Of a DNA stretch of 64,000 nt, positions 38,101 to 49,251 are shown in pieces. The first letter of the stretch is position 1; every line of letters starts with the position of its first letter. Source of the DNA: Linnemannia elongata (lineage: Eukaryota; Mortierellomycota; Mortierellomycetes; Mortierellales; Mortierellaceae). The notes under the pieces are model-generated. The model saw nothing but the letters and a program-made list of their open reading frames with translations, was not told the origin of the DNA and ran no database searches. Made by a program: the position numbers and the translations under genes. The DNA lies in assembly GCA_036320915.1 (NCBI GenBank), contig JAXBDG010000001.1, positions 496,001-560,000 of the forward strand. The letters run 5' to 3'.

Positions 38101-39380
38101 TTCTTCCTCTTTACTCTTTGCCTTCAAGATGCGATTGTGGCCACATCCATCAAAGAGATGCTCAACTGGTCGGACAAGACCATAAAAAACAAGAAAGCGA
38201 AAGGATGGGAACATAGAAAACAAAATAATTACACTTTGAGTGTGAGTAAGGAGTCTCCCAACAAATACCGTGTGTTTAATGTACAACACAACAAATAGCA
38301 GCAACAATTACATCTCAGGGCGTTTTCATCCAGGAGGAAAAGAAACCAAAGAAAGAGGGGGACGGGGAGCCATAACACAACAACGCGCCGGACAATCAAC
38401 CCCCCAGATATATAAGCAAATAAACGCAACATTAGGAAGAAAAATACTAGCAAACAAGTGCCCGTTATCTTTTTGTCATATCAGACGAGCTGGGAGGGAA
38501 GGGAAAATTGAGAAAGCGTGTTGTTGTTGTCGTTGGTTGGTGGTCTGAAGGGAACATGTGTTCAAATTTTTTTGTTGATGCATGTCCTTCCTCGTCCAGA
38601 CCGAGTGAATTGAGAGCAAAAAGAATATGTCCCGAATTTGAGTTTATGACAACCAAGAGGGGTCAACAAAAGCATGGAATGAGGGAGAGAGAGAGAACAG
38701 TCGATAATGAAGAGGTATCATCAAGAGAAGGGAAGTAAAGAGGGAAGGAGGAGAGAGAGGGAGAAAGCAGCATGACCAGGGCGTTCAGTGAGAGCATTTA
38801 CAACCGGGCCAGGGAAATAAAGAGAGCTTGATTCGAAGGACCCTTCTTTTTCCCTTATGAACAAGAGAGTGATAGAGAGTAAAAGAGGACTGGTGAAAGG
38901 TGCTGTCTGAATGGTGTTGTGAAATGGCATCGCATGGGTGTGAAACCTCCTCGTTGTCGTAGCCAATTCAAAGCGTAGAAAACCTCCTTTTGGTTCTCCT
39001 TCATTTCCAGATCGCAACCTTGCAGGATGCAAGTCCCTTTTTTATCCGAACCTGACTACGTCCACTCTTTATGCAGGAACCAACACAAAAGATTGTCCGT
39101 TTCCTAACCTGCCCACCTCCCGGAAAATTGCTACTCCTTATTGTCAGCGTCATGACCTCTTCGTTTCCCTCTTTAGTGCCGTTGTTAGATGACTAAGAAG
39201 TACGCTAGAAGCGCACCGAGAGATGAAACCGGGCAAAGCGCAGTGGCGACAATGGTTGGTGCTATTTACCTTGGCGAGTCCAACGACATTAATGGTGATG
39301 TTAGAACAGAGTTCTGCGCTGATCTGGACGTCCTCGTTGTCATACTGAGCCTGCAGAAGTGGTTTCTTAAATATGCCCAT
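35133..39380 (-). CDS. Unrecognised beta-strand-rich protein (possible DUF4097-like fold)
   Basis: Proposed exons are 39380-39270, 36596-36270 and 36167-35133 (490 residues). The last two are joined by a normal intron: GDTNID joins GFYGELATINN in phase 0. The first exon (MGIFKKPLLQAQYDNEDVQI, ending ITINVVGLAK, phase 0) is linked across a 2673-nt intron. The join gives ITINVVGLAK-GEITIVSGNEDM, a smooth run of alternating strands. The middle repeats short strand patterns (LTIEG/VNSNVHLL/SRLDLEVDGSD/GKISVED) like the putative-adhesin DUF4097 beta-helix. A Ser/Thr/Gly-rich stretch (about 300-430) is followed by a conserved-looking end (GLIMAKNSSGDIVVELF). No signal peptide or membrane helix is seen. 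I do not know its function. The two 3' exons are firm; the first exon is likely but needs transcript support. Confidence 0.6.
36597..39269 (-). other. Candidate 2.67 kb intron
   Basis: It is bounded by AAG|gtaaat and ttag|GGT on the minus strand. I find no convincing internal exon on either strand; the interior is AT-rich with GA and CT runs. It is 6-30 times longer than other introns here. The alternative is that the short upstream exon belongs to another gene. Confidence 0.45.
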
Positions 39381-42095
39381 ATTGTTGTTGTATGTTGCTT
39401 GTTGTATGTGTTGAGAGGAATGGGAGAAGGGAAAGGTTGATATTGTCAGTTGAATGCAGTGGGCGCTAGATTAGGAGGTAAGGAAGTGCTGAGGTATGTC
39501 GTTGTTGTTGAGTTGCAGTTATTGTTGGAGGGAGAAAGAAGGCGCTGTCGTTCGATGTGTTGAAAGGAGTGTGTATGAGGGTGAGAGTGAGAATGAGAAT
39601 GAGAGTGAAGGTGAGGATTGGATGCAAGGCGGTGTGAAGAGATGTAATGTGAAATTAGAAACAAATCGTAAGAAATGGATAGGAGTGAACGTTGTCAATG
39701 AAGAAGTAACGACGAGGAGAAGAGAAAAGAAAGACGAAAAGCAAAACAAGCGAAAACGAGCGAAATTAATGGGAAAAGGTCAGCATGGCAAAAGCAATAT
39801 TGTTTAGCCATCGGTCATTGAACATTGAACAGCAATAGGACATACACATACACTCGCACTCACAACAAACAAACAAACCATCATCATCATCGAATAAGGA
39901 GTACATTGCATCTTCGTTCTCTTCTCTCTACGCCATTGATCGGTGGACAATGGTCTCGGTCTTTACTCTCACAAAAACAAGGGCCGCTAACTAGGCGAAG
40001 CGGACCAGGGGAAAAACTCTATTCGAGAGAAAAACACAAAAAAAAATTGAGCGAAATGGAAATGGGTTCACAGCCATAAAGCACAAAACAACAGCGATGG
40101 GAAAACAGAGTTTTGTTTCTTGAAGATGAAGGACGGGGAGGATGGAAGGATGGAAGGATGCCAGAGAGAAGAAAGAAAGGGCCAGACTGTATGGGCGTAA
40201 CGGTCGAATCATTAAACAAAACAACTAATGAAACAGGCAATCGGGAATGCTCATGTACCATGCCATGCCATGCAACAGAAGTCTTACCTTAGTTCACTCC
40301 TCGCTCACTCAACTCACCCCACACATAAACATACGCAACCCTACTCATAGTTGTTTGCAGTTAGCTGTTCAACCGCTGCATGCATGGCAATCAATAAGAA
40401 TGAATCCTGTCTCTCATACCACACGCTGTTTGCTCGGAAAATATGGCATTTATTTGTCGCGGCGTTTCTCTATCATAACATGCTGGTACTGTACCATACA
40501 AAAGGCTAGATGTTGAATATAGTTGTCGATATTTATTCCCTTCCTAATACAGGATTTTTTTCCTTCCTTCTCCAACATAAGAAGACAAACAAATGTGAGA
40601 AGAAATTCTTCCTCGCACACATGTTCTGTTCTTTCTTCTTCCCTGCTTCTCTACCCCTGTTCATTCCTTCCATTGTATATTTACTTTCTCCTGAAGGATC
40701 TCTCGCCTTTCTCTCCCTTGACCGCCTTTTCATTTTTATCATTACATTCTTTTACCTTTAGACGTATACAAAGAAAAGTCAAGGTCAATCGGACAATCGC
40801 GACGGAGATTGACGAGAACAAAATACGTGGTCGTTCAAACGGCACAAGAGTACTAAAAAAAGTATCAAGCATCCCTTTCGGAAGCGCAATGGTCCTTTCC
40901 TTCTCCTGACCTTCCTTTCATTTCTGATCCCCGAAATGAAATGAACGTCATTTTGTTTGTTTGTTGACACCATCTCTTAACAACAACAACAATAACAACA
41001 ACAACCCCTAACCTAACTACCTACCCCCTCATTGCCATCATCGCCCCTAAAATAACTGCGCTCGTTCATCCGACTGGTCAACAAGATGTGTCAACGGACG
41101 GCGAAAGAGAGGGATGTTGGTTGGTTCGAAGAGGGGTGTAGGCAAGAAAGCGATGCGATGCTTACTCTATTTGTGACACCCGGGCCACCACTACAACCCC
41201 ATACCGCGAAACACCATTGTTCTTTGTCCATGAACCAAAACAAAACAGCAAAGAATCAAGCGATGAGGAAATGCGCCGTCGGTCGAAGATACCACAGAAA
41301 ACAACATCAAATGACCACGATTTCTAAAAAGTGCTCTCAAAAACGAGATCCTCAATCCCTCCCCATTCCCTACCTTCATTTGCCACCGTCAAAAAAAAAG
41401 AGTCGAACCACTTTTTTGCAGTCCTTGTGCTCTCATAGCTCCATCCATCTTATAGCTGGGCTGTCTGGTTGTTCTGTCTATCGAGAGTTCTGTATAGCAA
41501 TGCGCCACTCCAAATTATTTTCGCAATCCCTTCCTTGTTTGGACACACTGGATGCACCGCATGTACAGGATATACAGGATATACAGGATAAGCGAGTGTG
41601 TAGATGTTATACATGCTATCTCTCACATGTACACATTTAATTAAAAAGAAAGTGCGGCGGAGGATTTCTATGGACCGGAAAGTTTTCCTATGCGCCCAAA
41701 CCCTTTCTCTGTCTCTATATCTCTCTCTTTCTTGACTTTTGCTCTTTCACTCGCCCTCATTACTCTCTCACACTTTCTAACTATTTTCAATGTCAGCCTA
41801 ATTCATTCACCGCGAACATCACCCTATTTTTTCAAAACGCCAGCCCCACCAACGCCATTTGTCTTTCCCCGCCCCCCATCCTACTGTTGAGCCGACCCTA
41901 TTCTGGCTTTTTTCCTTCTTCTCTCTTCTCAATCTCCACACAATGGTAGCGCGATATGCTGCACTCTCATTTATGCACACCCATGCATCACACCCATCGT
42001 ATCCACAGGCAAGCATTGCCAAAACGGCTCTTTTTTAATGTCTCATTGTCACTGCTACCCCCCCTCTCCCATTCAATCCTATGTACAACTAAAAA
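39381..42095. other. 2.7 kb spacer between beta-rich protein and P450 genes
   Basis: Upstream region of the beta-rich gene (-) and 3' region of the first P450 (-). It contains GA/CT-rich blocks and a 9-bp tandem repeat at 41564-41590. A 184-codon frame at 41086-41640 lacks protein character. No supported gene. Confidence 0.6.
41564..41590. repeat. 9-bp tandem repeat, three units
   Basis: TACAGGATA is repeated exactly three times. Confidence 0.95.
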
Positions 42096-42306
42096 TTACT
42101 GGCGAGCAGTGACAATGGTAAGGAGAGGGTTGGTCATGGGGATAGTCACCGAGGGTTTTGGGGTCGCGGGTGCTTGACCAGGCACCAGTTTAAAATCGTA
42201 CCGCTGCAGTAGCATACAAGAAGTCACTAACGCCTCCAGTGTTGCAAATGTTTGTCCCTAATGGTAGTAAAAGATGAGGCGAGGTCAGTCAGGGTATCAA
42301 TGCGCC

Positions 42307-42345
<39 letters not shown>

Positions 42346-42976
42346 ATAATAATGTGTAAACAGATGAGCATTGCTAATAACAATGTAGTACACGACTTAC
42401 GAGACAGAGACGAGGTCCTGCATTGAACGAGGTGAACTTGTAAGGACTCTCCGCCTTAAATTTGCCAAACGGACTAGCATTTGCCTTTGCTCCTTCTCCT
42501 GACAGAGCCCCATAATCCATCAACCACCTCTCAGGAACAAACTGCTCCGCATCCTCCCCCCAAACATTCTTATTCCTGCCCAAACAGTACGATGAGATCC
42601 CAATCACATCCCCTCTATACACTCTCAACCCACCTGGCAATACATCATCATCAACAGCCATCTTCACATTCTTGGGGACTGGTGGATACAAGCGAAGGGT
42701 CTCGTGGAAGACTGCCTTGAGGTAGGGGAGCTCGTGCATCATGGTTTCGTAGGTGTAGGAATGGGAGCCCTGGAGGACGGTGTCGATCTCGCGGACGAGG
42801 TTTTTCATGACGCGAGGGTGGGTCATGAGGAGGTAGAACTGCCAGGATAGTCCTTGAGCTGTTGTATCGCGTCCCGCGCTATGAAAAAAAAAGAGAAAGT
42901 GAGAGAGAGCAAGAGTGAGTGGGACGTGGTTTCAAGAGTACAAACAACGCGACCACTAAAAAAAAATAACGAAGAA

Positions 42977-43014
<38 letters not shown>

Positions 43015-44103
43015 TACATCATGAAGTTGACAAAGACATCTCGGAGCTCAACATCCGTCAACTTGGTCCCATCCTCCGCGACATGATTAATAAAATGATC
43101 CAGCAAATCCCTCGGCCTCTTCTCCCTCTCCTCCTCCGTCTCTGCTCTCCGCTTCTCAACCGCCATGTATCCAAACTTATCCAACACCCCAATCGCCTCA
43201 CTCAACTTCCTTCTCTTCCCGGGAATCACTCTATCCGTTAGAAACCAAAACGGATTCGAAGTCCTCGAATCGACATTCGCCGTCAAGTAATCAAACGCGT
43301 CTCCAAACTCATTCGGCCCCTCACAAGTCAACGCATTAAATTCCAACCCGAAGGTTAACTTCCCAAACGCGTCCAATGTAAGTTTCAAAAACTGTTCCTG
43401 TAAATCCACAGGGCGATGGAGGACACGGTGGCGGTCGAGGACAGAACAGAGGTCGAGACCGGTCTCCTGGAAGGCTCCTGTGACAAGTTGGCGGTAGAGT
43501 TTTGTAGTAAAGATGTTGGCAGCGGTTTTGCGGTGGAAACGCCAGTCTTCTTGGTCAGAGACAAAGATCCCGCGTCCGAGGATGTCCTTGAGTTGGTCCC
43601 TGAAGATTGATCCCTTGATATAGTTATTGAAGTTCGCTACAGAAGTAAAAAATGAGAAGAATGGTTAGATATATGCTAAATAGAAGGCGAGTAAACACGA
43701 CGAGCGAGATGAACTTACTCTTTAGGACATGTTCAAAGTGCTCAGGAGTGTTGACCAAGATAACCCTCCCAAACAGCGGAATCGTCAAGGAAAAGAAATC
43801 CCCAAAATGCTTAAACGCTGCGTGCAAATGCCCTAGGGAATCATCACTATTCTTCAACATCTGTGGCATGTTTCCCAACAAAGGATACCCTTTGACAGCT
43901 TTGTCTTTGAGGTCAGGGCGGGCACGGGTAAGGAAGGCTCGGTTGGGGTATTTAATGATAGCGCCGAGGAAGAGGCCCATGGTTGCAAGGATGACGTATT
44001 CGAAGAGAGACCGTTTGCGGTTGTGGAGTTGCCGTTCAATGAAGCGGCGCAAGCCTATAAGGGCCATTGTGTTATTGGTTGTGGTGCTGATGACTGATGC
44101 CAT
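42096..44103 (-). CDS. Cytochrome P450 monooxygenase, copy A
   Basis: Four exons (44103-43719, 43636-43018, 42878-42401, 42257-42096) encode 547 residues. An N-terminal membrane helix (YVILATMGLFLGAII) precedes RARPDLKDKAVKGYPLLGNM. The I-helix motif AGRDTT is created at the exon 2/3 join, the K-helix reads ETLRLYPPVP, and PERW follows. The haem loop is FNAGPRLCLGQ with ligand Cys493; the last intron falls between Leu494 and Gly495. P450s of this form oxidise lipophilic substrates at the ER with a reductase partner; the substrate cannot be inferred. Copy B lies 1.23 kb upstream in the same orientation, with the same intron positions and phases and an exon 2 of equal length (619 nt). Introns 2 and 3 contain T35 and T34 (sense strand). 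Confidence 0.95.
42310..42343. repeat. Poly-A run (A34), inside P450 copy A intron 3
   Basis: Reads as T34 on the coding (minus) strand, in the middle of the last intron. Confidence 0.95.
42978..43012. repeat. Poly-A run (A35), inside P450 copy A intron 2
   Basis: Reads as T35 on the coding strand and begins directly after the 5' splice site gtaag. Confidence 0.95.
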
Positions 44104-45331
44104 TTTTGAGGGCAGTAATGCTTTGTTGGTCGATGTTGTGTGTGCTTGTTATCCGGTGGCTGTGGTAGGCAGTTGGGTGACTGAGTAAACGTGTTTTGCG
44201 AGTAAAAGCGTGGGCGAAGTACAAAGAGGAGAGAGAGGGCAGAATGCTGGAGCTGGGGTATAAGTTGTGGGAGAAGGTGAAAGTCGGAGATGCGGAAAGC
44301 AAGGGTGTGGACGGTCAAGAGGGAAAAGAGAAAAAAATGAGAGGGGGGATCCAGACACATCCATGCCTTTTATTCCTCAAGAAAGCGCCCCTTGGGGTAA
44401 CGAGATTCAGCTGAAAGAATGAACGAACAATGGAAAAAAAGAAGGGGGTGAGTGGGGGTGAGAGTCAAATCGCTAACCAGCAGACAGACAACTCTAACTA
44501 TGTAGGTCAAAGATACGCCCCTATCTCCCCCAAGCGAGCCGATGAAACTGTTGATGTGTGTCAATGGTTGTCCCAGCAACAACAACAACAAAACAAAACA
44601 ACATCAAACAACAGTTTGCTGGTTGGAGATGTGCCAGGAGGGAATGGGGGGCTGACCGCGATCCAATTGCAAGCGTAAACAAATAAACAAAGACCTTCGA
44701 CCGATCCAAGATTCTTACGTGCACTTCTCGTCTTCCCATAATAGACCCTTATTGGTAGGTAAACGTAGCAGTAGCAAGCGACTGACACATGGTAGTACAA
44801 CCAGCCAAAAGTTGGAAAATACCCCTCTTTCCCCACACTCGCCTAAAAAACGTGGCATAAAAAGGATATTAGGTGGCACCTTAAAGAAAAGTCATGGTTC
44901 TTTATTGGGCCAAGGCTTACTACTTATCCTCCGGTGCGATGGGGTACCATTAAGGATGTTGACGATCAAAGGCGAACGCATCGAGATAGATCATAATGGT
45001 GCCCTCTTGGATGGATGAAGAAAACATTGTTGGGCATTGATCGGATGCCAACTTTTTTTCTTCCTGGGTTATTGTGGGTCGATGGAAGCAGAGAATAGGG
45101 AGCAGCATCGGCTCGCTTTACATGTTGATCGTCATTGTCGTTACCAACCCAGTGTTTTTTTTTCTTATGTTGTTTTCTCCGGCATTTTCACAAGCCGAGC
45201 ACTACCATGTTACACGCCCAATCGCGAACCATTTTTTATGCTTTATTTTCTACGATTCCAACAGATTCAAGGCTTTGTGCTCGCTCCTCTACACACCCTT
45301 AAGCTCTACCCCACTCCTTCTTATCTCAACG
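44104..45331. other. Spacer between the two P450 genes
   Basis: A 1228 bp region holding the promoter of P450 copy A and the 3' end of copy B. It shows no P450 remnant and no other coding signal. Confidence 0.6.
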
Positions 45332-47570
45332 TTAGACAGAGATGTAGGAAGATGAAAGCGAAGAATCACCACTACGTGATGTCGTTGTCGTCGTGGATGA
45401 CTTGTTGTGCTGTTTACGGGTCGTAAAGGTCATCAGAGGGTTCAACATTGGCAAAGTGGCAGAGGGTTTGGGTTCTGGGATGGGTTGACCAGGGACCAGT
45501 TTGAAGTCAAACTTCTGTAACAGCATACAGCTCGTCACCATCGCTTCCAACGTCGCGAACGTTTGACCCTATTAATTTGGAATAGATGTGAAAAAGGAGG
45601 GATGACGTTAAGGGCCAATCGAATAAGAATCTACATGCGGGGAAGGCAAAGGTGGGGGGAAAGAAGGGGAGGATACTTACGAGACAGAGGCGAGGGTTGG
45701 CGTTGAAAGAGTTGAACTTGAACTGGCTCTCCATCTTGAATTTTCCGAAGGGGCTCACACCCTTCATACTACTACCTTGTTGCTGTTGTGGAGGAGTAAG
45801 AGGCGTCGCAGATGACGAACCATGCCTCACAACATCCTCCTCATCCACCAACCATCTCTCAGGGCAGAATACCTCCGCATCCTCACCCCAAACGCCACGG
45901 TTCCGACCCATCGCATACGTCGAAAATGCAACTAACTCGCCCTTATAAACCACAGTTCCATCAGGGAGGACATCATCAGCGACACACTCCTTGGCGTTAC
46001 GGGGTACTTGAGGGTAGAGACGGAGAGTCTCATGGAAAACTGCTTTGAGGTAGGGAAGTTCTTGCATCATGGTCTCATAGGTGTAGATCTCGGATCCTTG
46101 GAGGACAATGTCGAGTTCTTTGAGGACGTTTTTAAGGATTCGAGGGTTGGCCATGAGGCAATAGAATTGCCAGGTGAGGGTCAATGCTGTTGTGTCTCTT
46201 CCCGCGCTACGTTTTTTTTGTGGAATGAAATGTAGGGTAAAATAATTAGGGCTCTCGTTTCATCCTTGGGTTATTAAAAGAGACAAATCCACTGTTCCTC
46301 CTCCCTAATCCACAAGCATGCATGCGTGCCACAGAAGAGAAACTTACATCATGAAGTTAACAAAGACATCCCTCAACTCCAAATCACTCAACATAGATCC
46401 ATCCTCCCTGACATGGTTAATAAAATGATCCAACAGATCCCTGGGCCTCTTCACTCTCTCCTCCTCCGTCTCGGCCCTCCGTTTATGCACTGCCGAATAC
46501 GCATACCGATCCAACACCGCAATCGCCTTCTTCAGTTTCCCAATCTTTCCGGGCGTCAACCGATCGAAAATCGGCCACAGCGGGTTAATCACCCTCCCAT
46601 CGACATTCGCCGTCAAGTAATCAAACGCATCTCCAAACTCATTCCGTCCCTCCGTCAACAAAGAATTGAATTCAATCCCAAACGTCAGCTTCCCAAACGC
46701 ATCCATAGTCAACCTCAAGAACAACTGTTGCAAATCCACGGGCTGGGAAAGGGATTCTGCTTTGTCGAAGATGGAGCAGAGGTCGCGCGCAGAGTCGGTG
46801 AATGCCCCTTCAGTGAGTTGACGGTACATCTTTGTGGTGAAGATGTTTGAGGCGGTTTTGCGGTGGAAGCGCCAGGCGTCTTGGTCCGAGACAAATATGC
46901 CGTTCCCGAGGATGTCCCGGAGTTGATCTCCGAAGACGCTACCCTTGATGTAGTTGTTGAAATTGGCTAATTGGGTAGAGAGAGGTTATTGGAGTTAAGA
47001 GTAGAAAAAAAGAAGGTTGAGCGCAATGCGCAGTTGGAAGAGACGAATCGACATCGCACGGACAAATTTGGACGAAAAAATAGGGGAAATAAGGATGGAC
47101 GGAAGGGTCGGTTAAAAAAGAATGCCGAAAGAAAAACCAATACTGCCACATGGTGGAAAATATCACTCCCAAGAAAAAACAAACGGGAAATAAACGATTA
47201 AAGACTTACTTTTGAGGATGTACTCAATGTACATGGGGTTGTTGACCAAGAAGAACCGTCCACGGTAAGGCACCGTAATGACATAAATATCTCCTCGCTT
47301 CTGAAAAGCCTTGTGCAAGACAATCAGCGGGTTCTCCTTGCTGGTCAGTGCCTGGAGCAGGTTTCCAAAGAGAGGATGTCCTTCGGCGGTGATCTCCTTG
47401 AGGTCTGGGCGGGCACGGGTAAAGATAGCTCGATTTGGGTATTTGGCGATAGCGGCGACTAAGAGCGCCAAGGAGGTAAGAGCCACGTATTCTAGAGGTG
47501 ATCGATGCTTCTTGGCCATTTGGCGCTCCATGAATCGCTTGACTCCGATGGCTAGCAGAAATATGGCCAT
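45332..47570 (-). CDS. Cytochrome P450 monooxygenase, copy B
   Basis: Four exons (47570-47210, 46966-46348, 46206-45681, 45568-45332) encode 580 residues. The ATG at 47568-47570 is chosen; an in-frame GTG two codons upstream is not a start. It parallels copy A throughout: RARPDLKEITAEGHPLFGNL, TNFNNYIKGSVFGDQL, AGRDTT, ETLRLYPQVP, PERW and NANPRLCLGQ (Cys501). Exon 2 is exactly 619 nt in both. Copy B has a Gln/Ser/Pro-rich insertion before the haem region (TPPQQQQGSS) and a longer Ser/Thr-rich tail. In the haem loop the usual Gly of FxxGxRxCxG is Asn (FNANPRLCLG), while copy A has Gly. The pair is a tandem duplication that has since diverged. Substrate unknown. Confidence 0.95.
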
Positions 47571-48108
47571 TGTCACTGTTGTTTTGCTGGTTTGTGTTGT
47601 CTTATGGGATCCTTCGTGAGTGAGATTCCTGTGGAGGTGGTGGTGTTTGTTGTTGTTCTAAAAAAAAGAGAAAGAAAGAAAGGAAAAAAGGAGCAAAAAA
47701 TTGCTCGGGGCTAAGCAAAGGCGTTAAATACAGGTTTTTTGTGCATCCTCGGCTCCTAAATTGGGTTTTACTACTTGGAGAGACAGACAAACAACAACAA
47801 CACTCCTACTGTCACACAACTTGAATAAATGCACGCGTAGGATTAGCTCTCGGCTCGCTTGTAGTAGTAATACAAAATGTGGAGTGAACACGCCGCCACC
47901 AACATACCCTTGTCTCATATCGCCTATCCCCTTTGTTCTTTCTCCTCTCCCTTCCTCTGGCATGAAGAAGGGAAAAAAAAACGCGTCTTGTCTTGGTGAA
48001 CCGAACGTCGATTGCTTGCATCAGCGCGTTCACTTTGATTCAACAACACACAAAAACAATTTGGTGGCGTCCTTTTCTTAGGTTTTATTCTTGGTGTGCC
48101 ACATCTCA
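47571..48108. other. Spacer between P450 copy B and F-box genes
   Basis: A 538 bp region with the promoter of copy B (-) and the 3' end of the F-box gene (-). No coding signal. Confidence 0.6.
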
Positions 48109-49251
48109 CTACTCCCACTCATCAACCGATCCCCCCCATTTCATAGCGCCATAAACCAGGATCCTGACGCGTCTCGACCGCTTCCTCACGGCCTCCAGAA
48201 AGCCACCCCATATCCTCCCCGACGTGCGCATGTTGATCTTTTCCAATGCCTGACCCCAAACCACGTATTGAATCCCAGCACATGTAAACTCGACACTCGA
48301 GCAAGTAATCGAAAGCTCCCGCAAGTCCGACAGCGTCAACGCCACATGCTCCATCATCCGGTTGGTCCAGTCCAGATGAGCCTCCAGGATCTGCAGGTTG
48401 GGCATCGTATGGATCATCTCGATAAACTCTTGTTCGTATTGTGACGCCTGGCAGGCTTCAAAGATCAGACGTAATTCCCGTATTTGTCCTGGTGCAGGGA
48501 GGCTCTTGTAGAGACATTGCAGAGTCTCTGCAGAGAGGAAGCGAGGCTGGCAGATGTAGAGAGATGAGAGGGAGGTCCACTTGGGGAAGGCCAGTTTGAA
48601 GATTTCGGGGAGGACTGGTTCAGAGTTGCGATGAAGGCCTAGATGGAAGTGTTGGAGCTCGACACATTCGGCCATGGCGGTCCATTGGTCGTCGGCAAGA
48701 GACTGGGAGAGATCTAGGGTCAAGGATTTGAGTCGGCCAGAGTCGCGTCGATAGAGGTAAAGGAGACAATCCAACAGATCGGGAAGGGTGTAGGATTCAG
48801 TCTTTTGGAGGGAAATCTGGAAGTGTGTGAGATGATGGGTGGCCAAGAGGCAGGTCTGGAGAATGTCGGCCAGACTGTGGGGGGTCCACCCAGCGTCGGT
48901 CATGGACAGATCGGTGATGCGAGAGCCAAGTAGAGACTGGATTAGAAGGACGTTCTCGACACAGGACAGATCGGCAACGTCGATATGGAAGAGGTTGCCG
49001 CCGCTGGTATCAAAGTCGCGTCGAGAGGTGACGTCTAATGCCCGAACAAAGAGACGATCGTGGGGTGAGAGGTCCTCGAGGTAGTCAAGCATGCCGGTGT
49101 CTTTGAAGGGGTCACTGGGGAGGAGAGGAAGACGTCTGAGCCAGATGGGGAGTGCTATTCTTCTCCAGCGTTGACAGACCTGTCGTGTGATGTCAGACAG
49201 GCCATCGTAGCAGAATATGTCTGCCAGGATCTCTGCAGGCAGCATATCCAT
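48109..49251 (-). CDS. F-box protein with degenerate leucine-rich region
   Basis: A single exon encodes 380 residues from ATG 49251; an in-frame GTG lies two codons upstream. The first about 35 residues (MLPAEILADIFCYDGLSDIT, then VCQRWRRIALPIWLR) match an F-box. The rest shows irregular Leu-rich strand/helix units (LKSLTLDLSQSL, LQHFHLGLHR, IRELRLIFEA, LRELSITCSSVEF), as in LRR-type F-box proteins. Such proteins join SCF ubiquitin ligases through Skp1 and recruit targets through the LRR part. Mortierellomycetes carry many of these. The target is unknown. Lack of introns is unusual among the longer genes here. Confidence 0.85.
   Translation of the reverse strand: MDMLPAEILADIFCYDGLSDITRQVCQRWRRIALPIWLRRLPLLPSDPFKDTGMLDYLEDLSPHDRLFVRALDVTSRRDFDTSGGNLFHIDVADLSCVENVLLIQSLLGSRITDLSMTDAGWTPHSLADILQTCLLATHHLTHFQISLQKTESYTLPDLLDCLLYLYRRDSGRLKSLTLDLSQSLADDQWTAMAECVELQHFHLGLHRNSEPVLPEIFKLAFPKWTSLSSLYICQPRFLSAETLQCLYKSLPAPGQIRELRLIFEACQASQYEQEFIEMIHTMPNLQILEAHLDWTNRMMEHVALTLSDLRELSITCSSVEFTCAGIQYVVWGQALEKINMRTSGRIWGGFLEAVRKRSRRVRILVYGAMKWGGSVDEWE

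Noticed and set aside
41086..41640. 184-codon frame between the beta-rich gene and the P450 pair
   Set aside because: Irregular composition with many His/Cys/Ser/Lys, spans a 9-bp tandem repeat, and shows no domain or promoter evidence.
42096..49251. P450 pair plus F-box gene as a biosynthetic gene cluster
   Set aside because: No core enzyme (PKS, NRPS, terpene synthase), transporter or dedicated regulator lies nearby.
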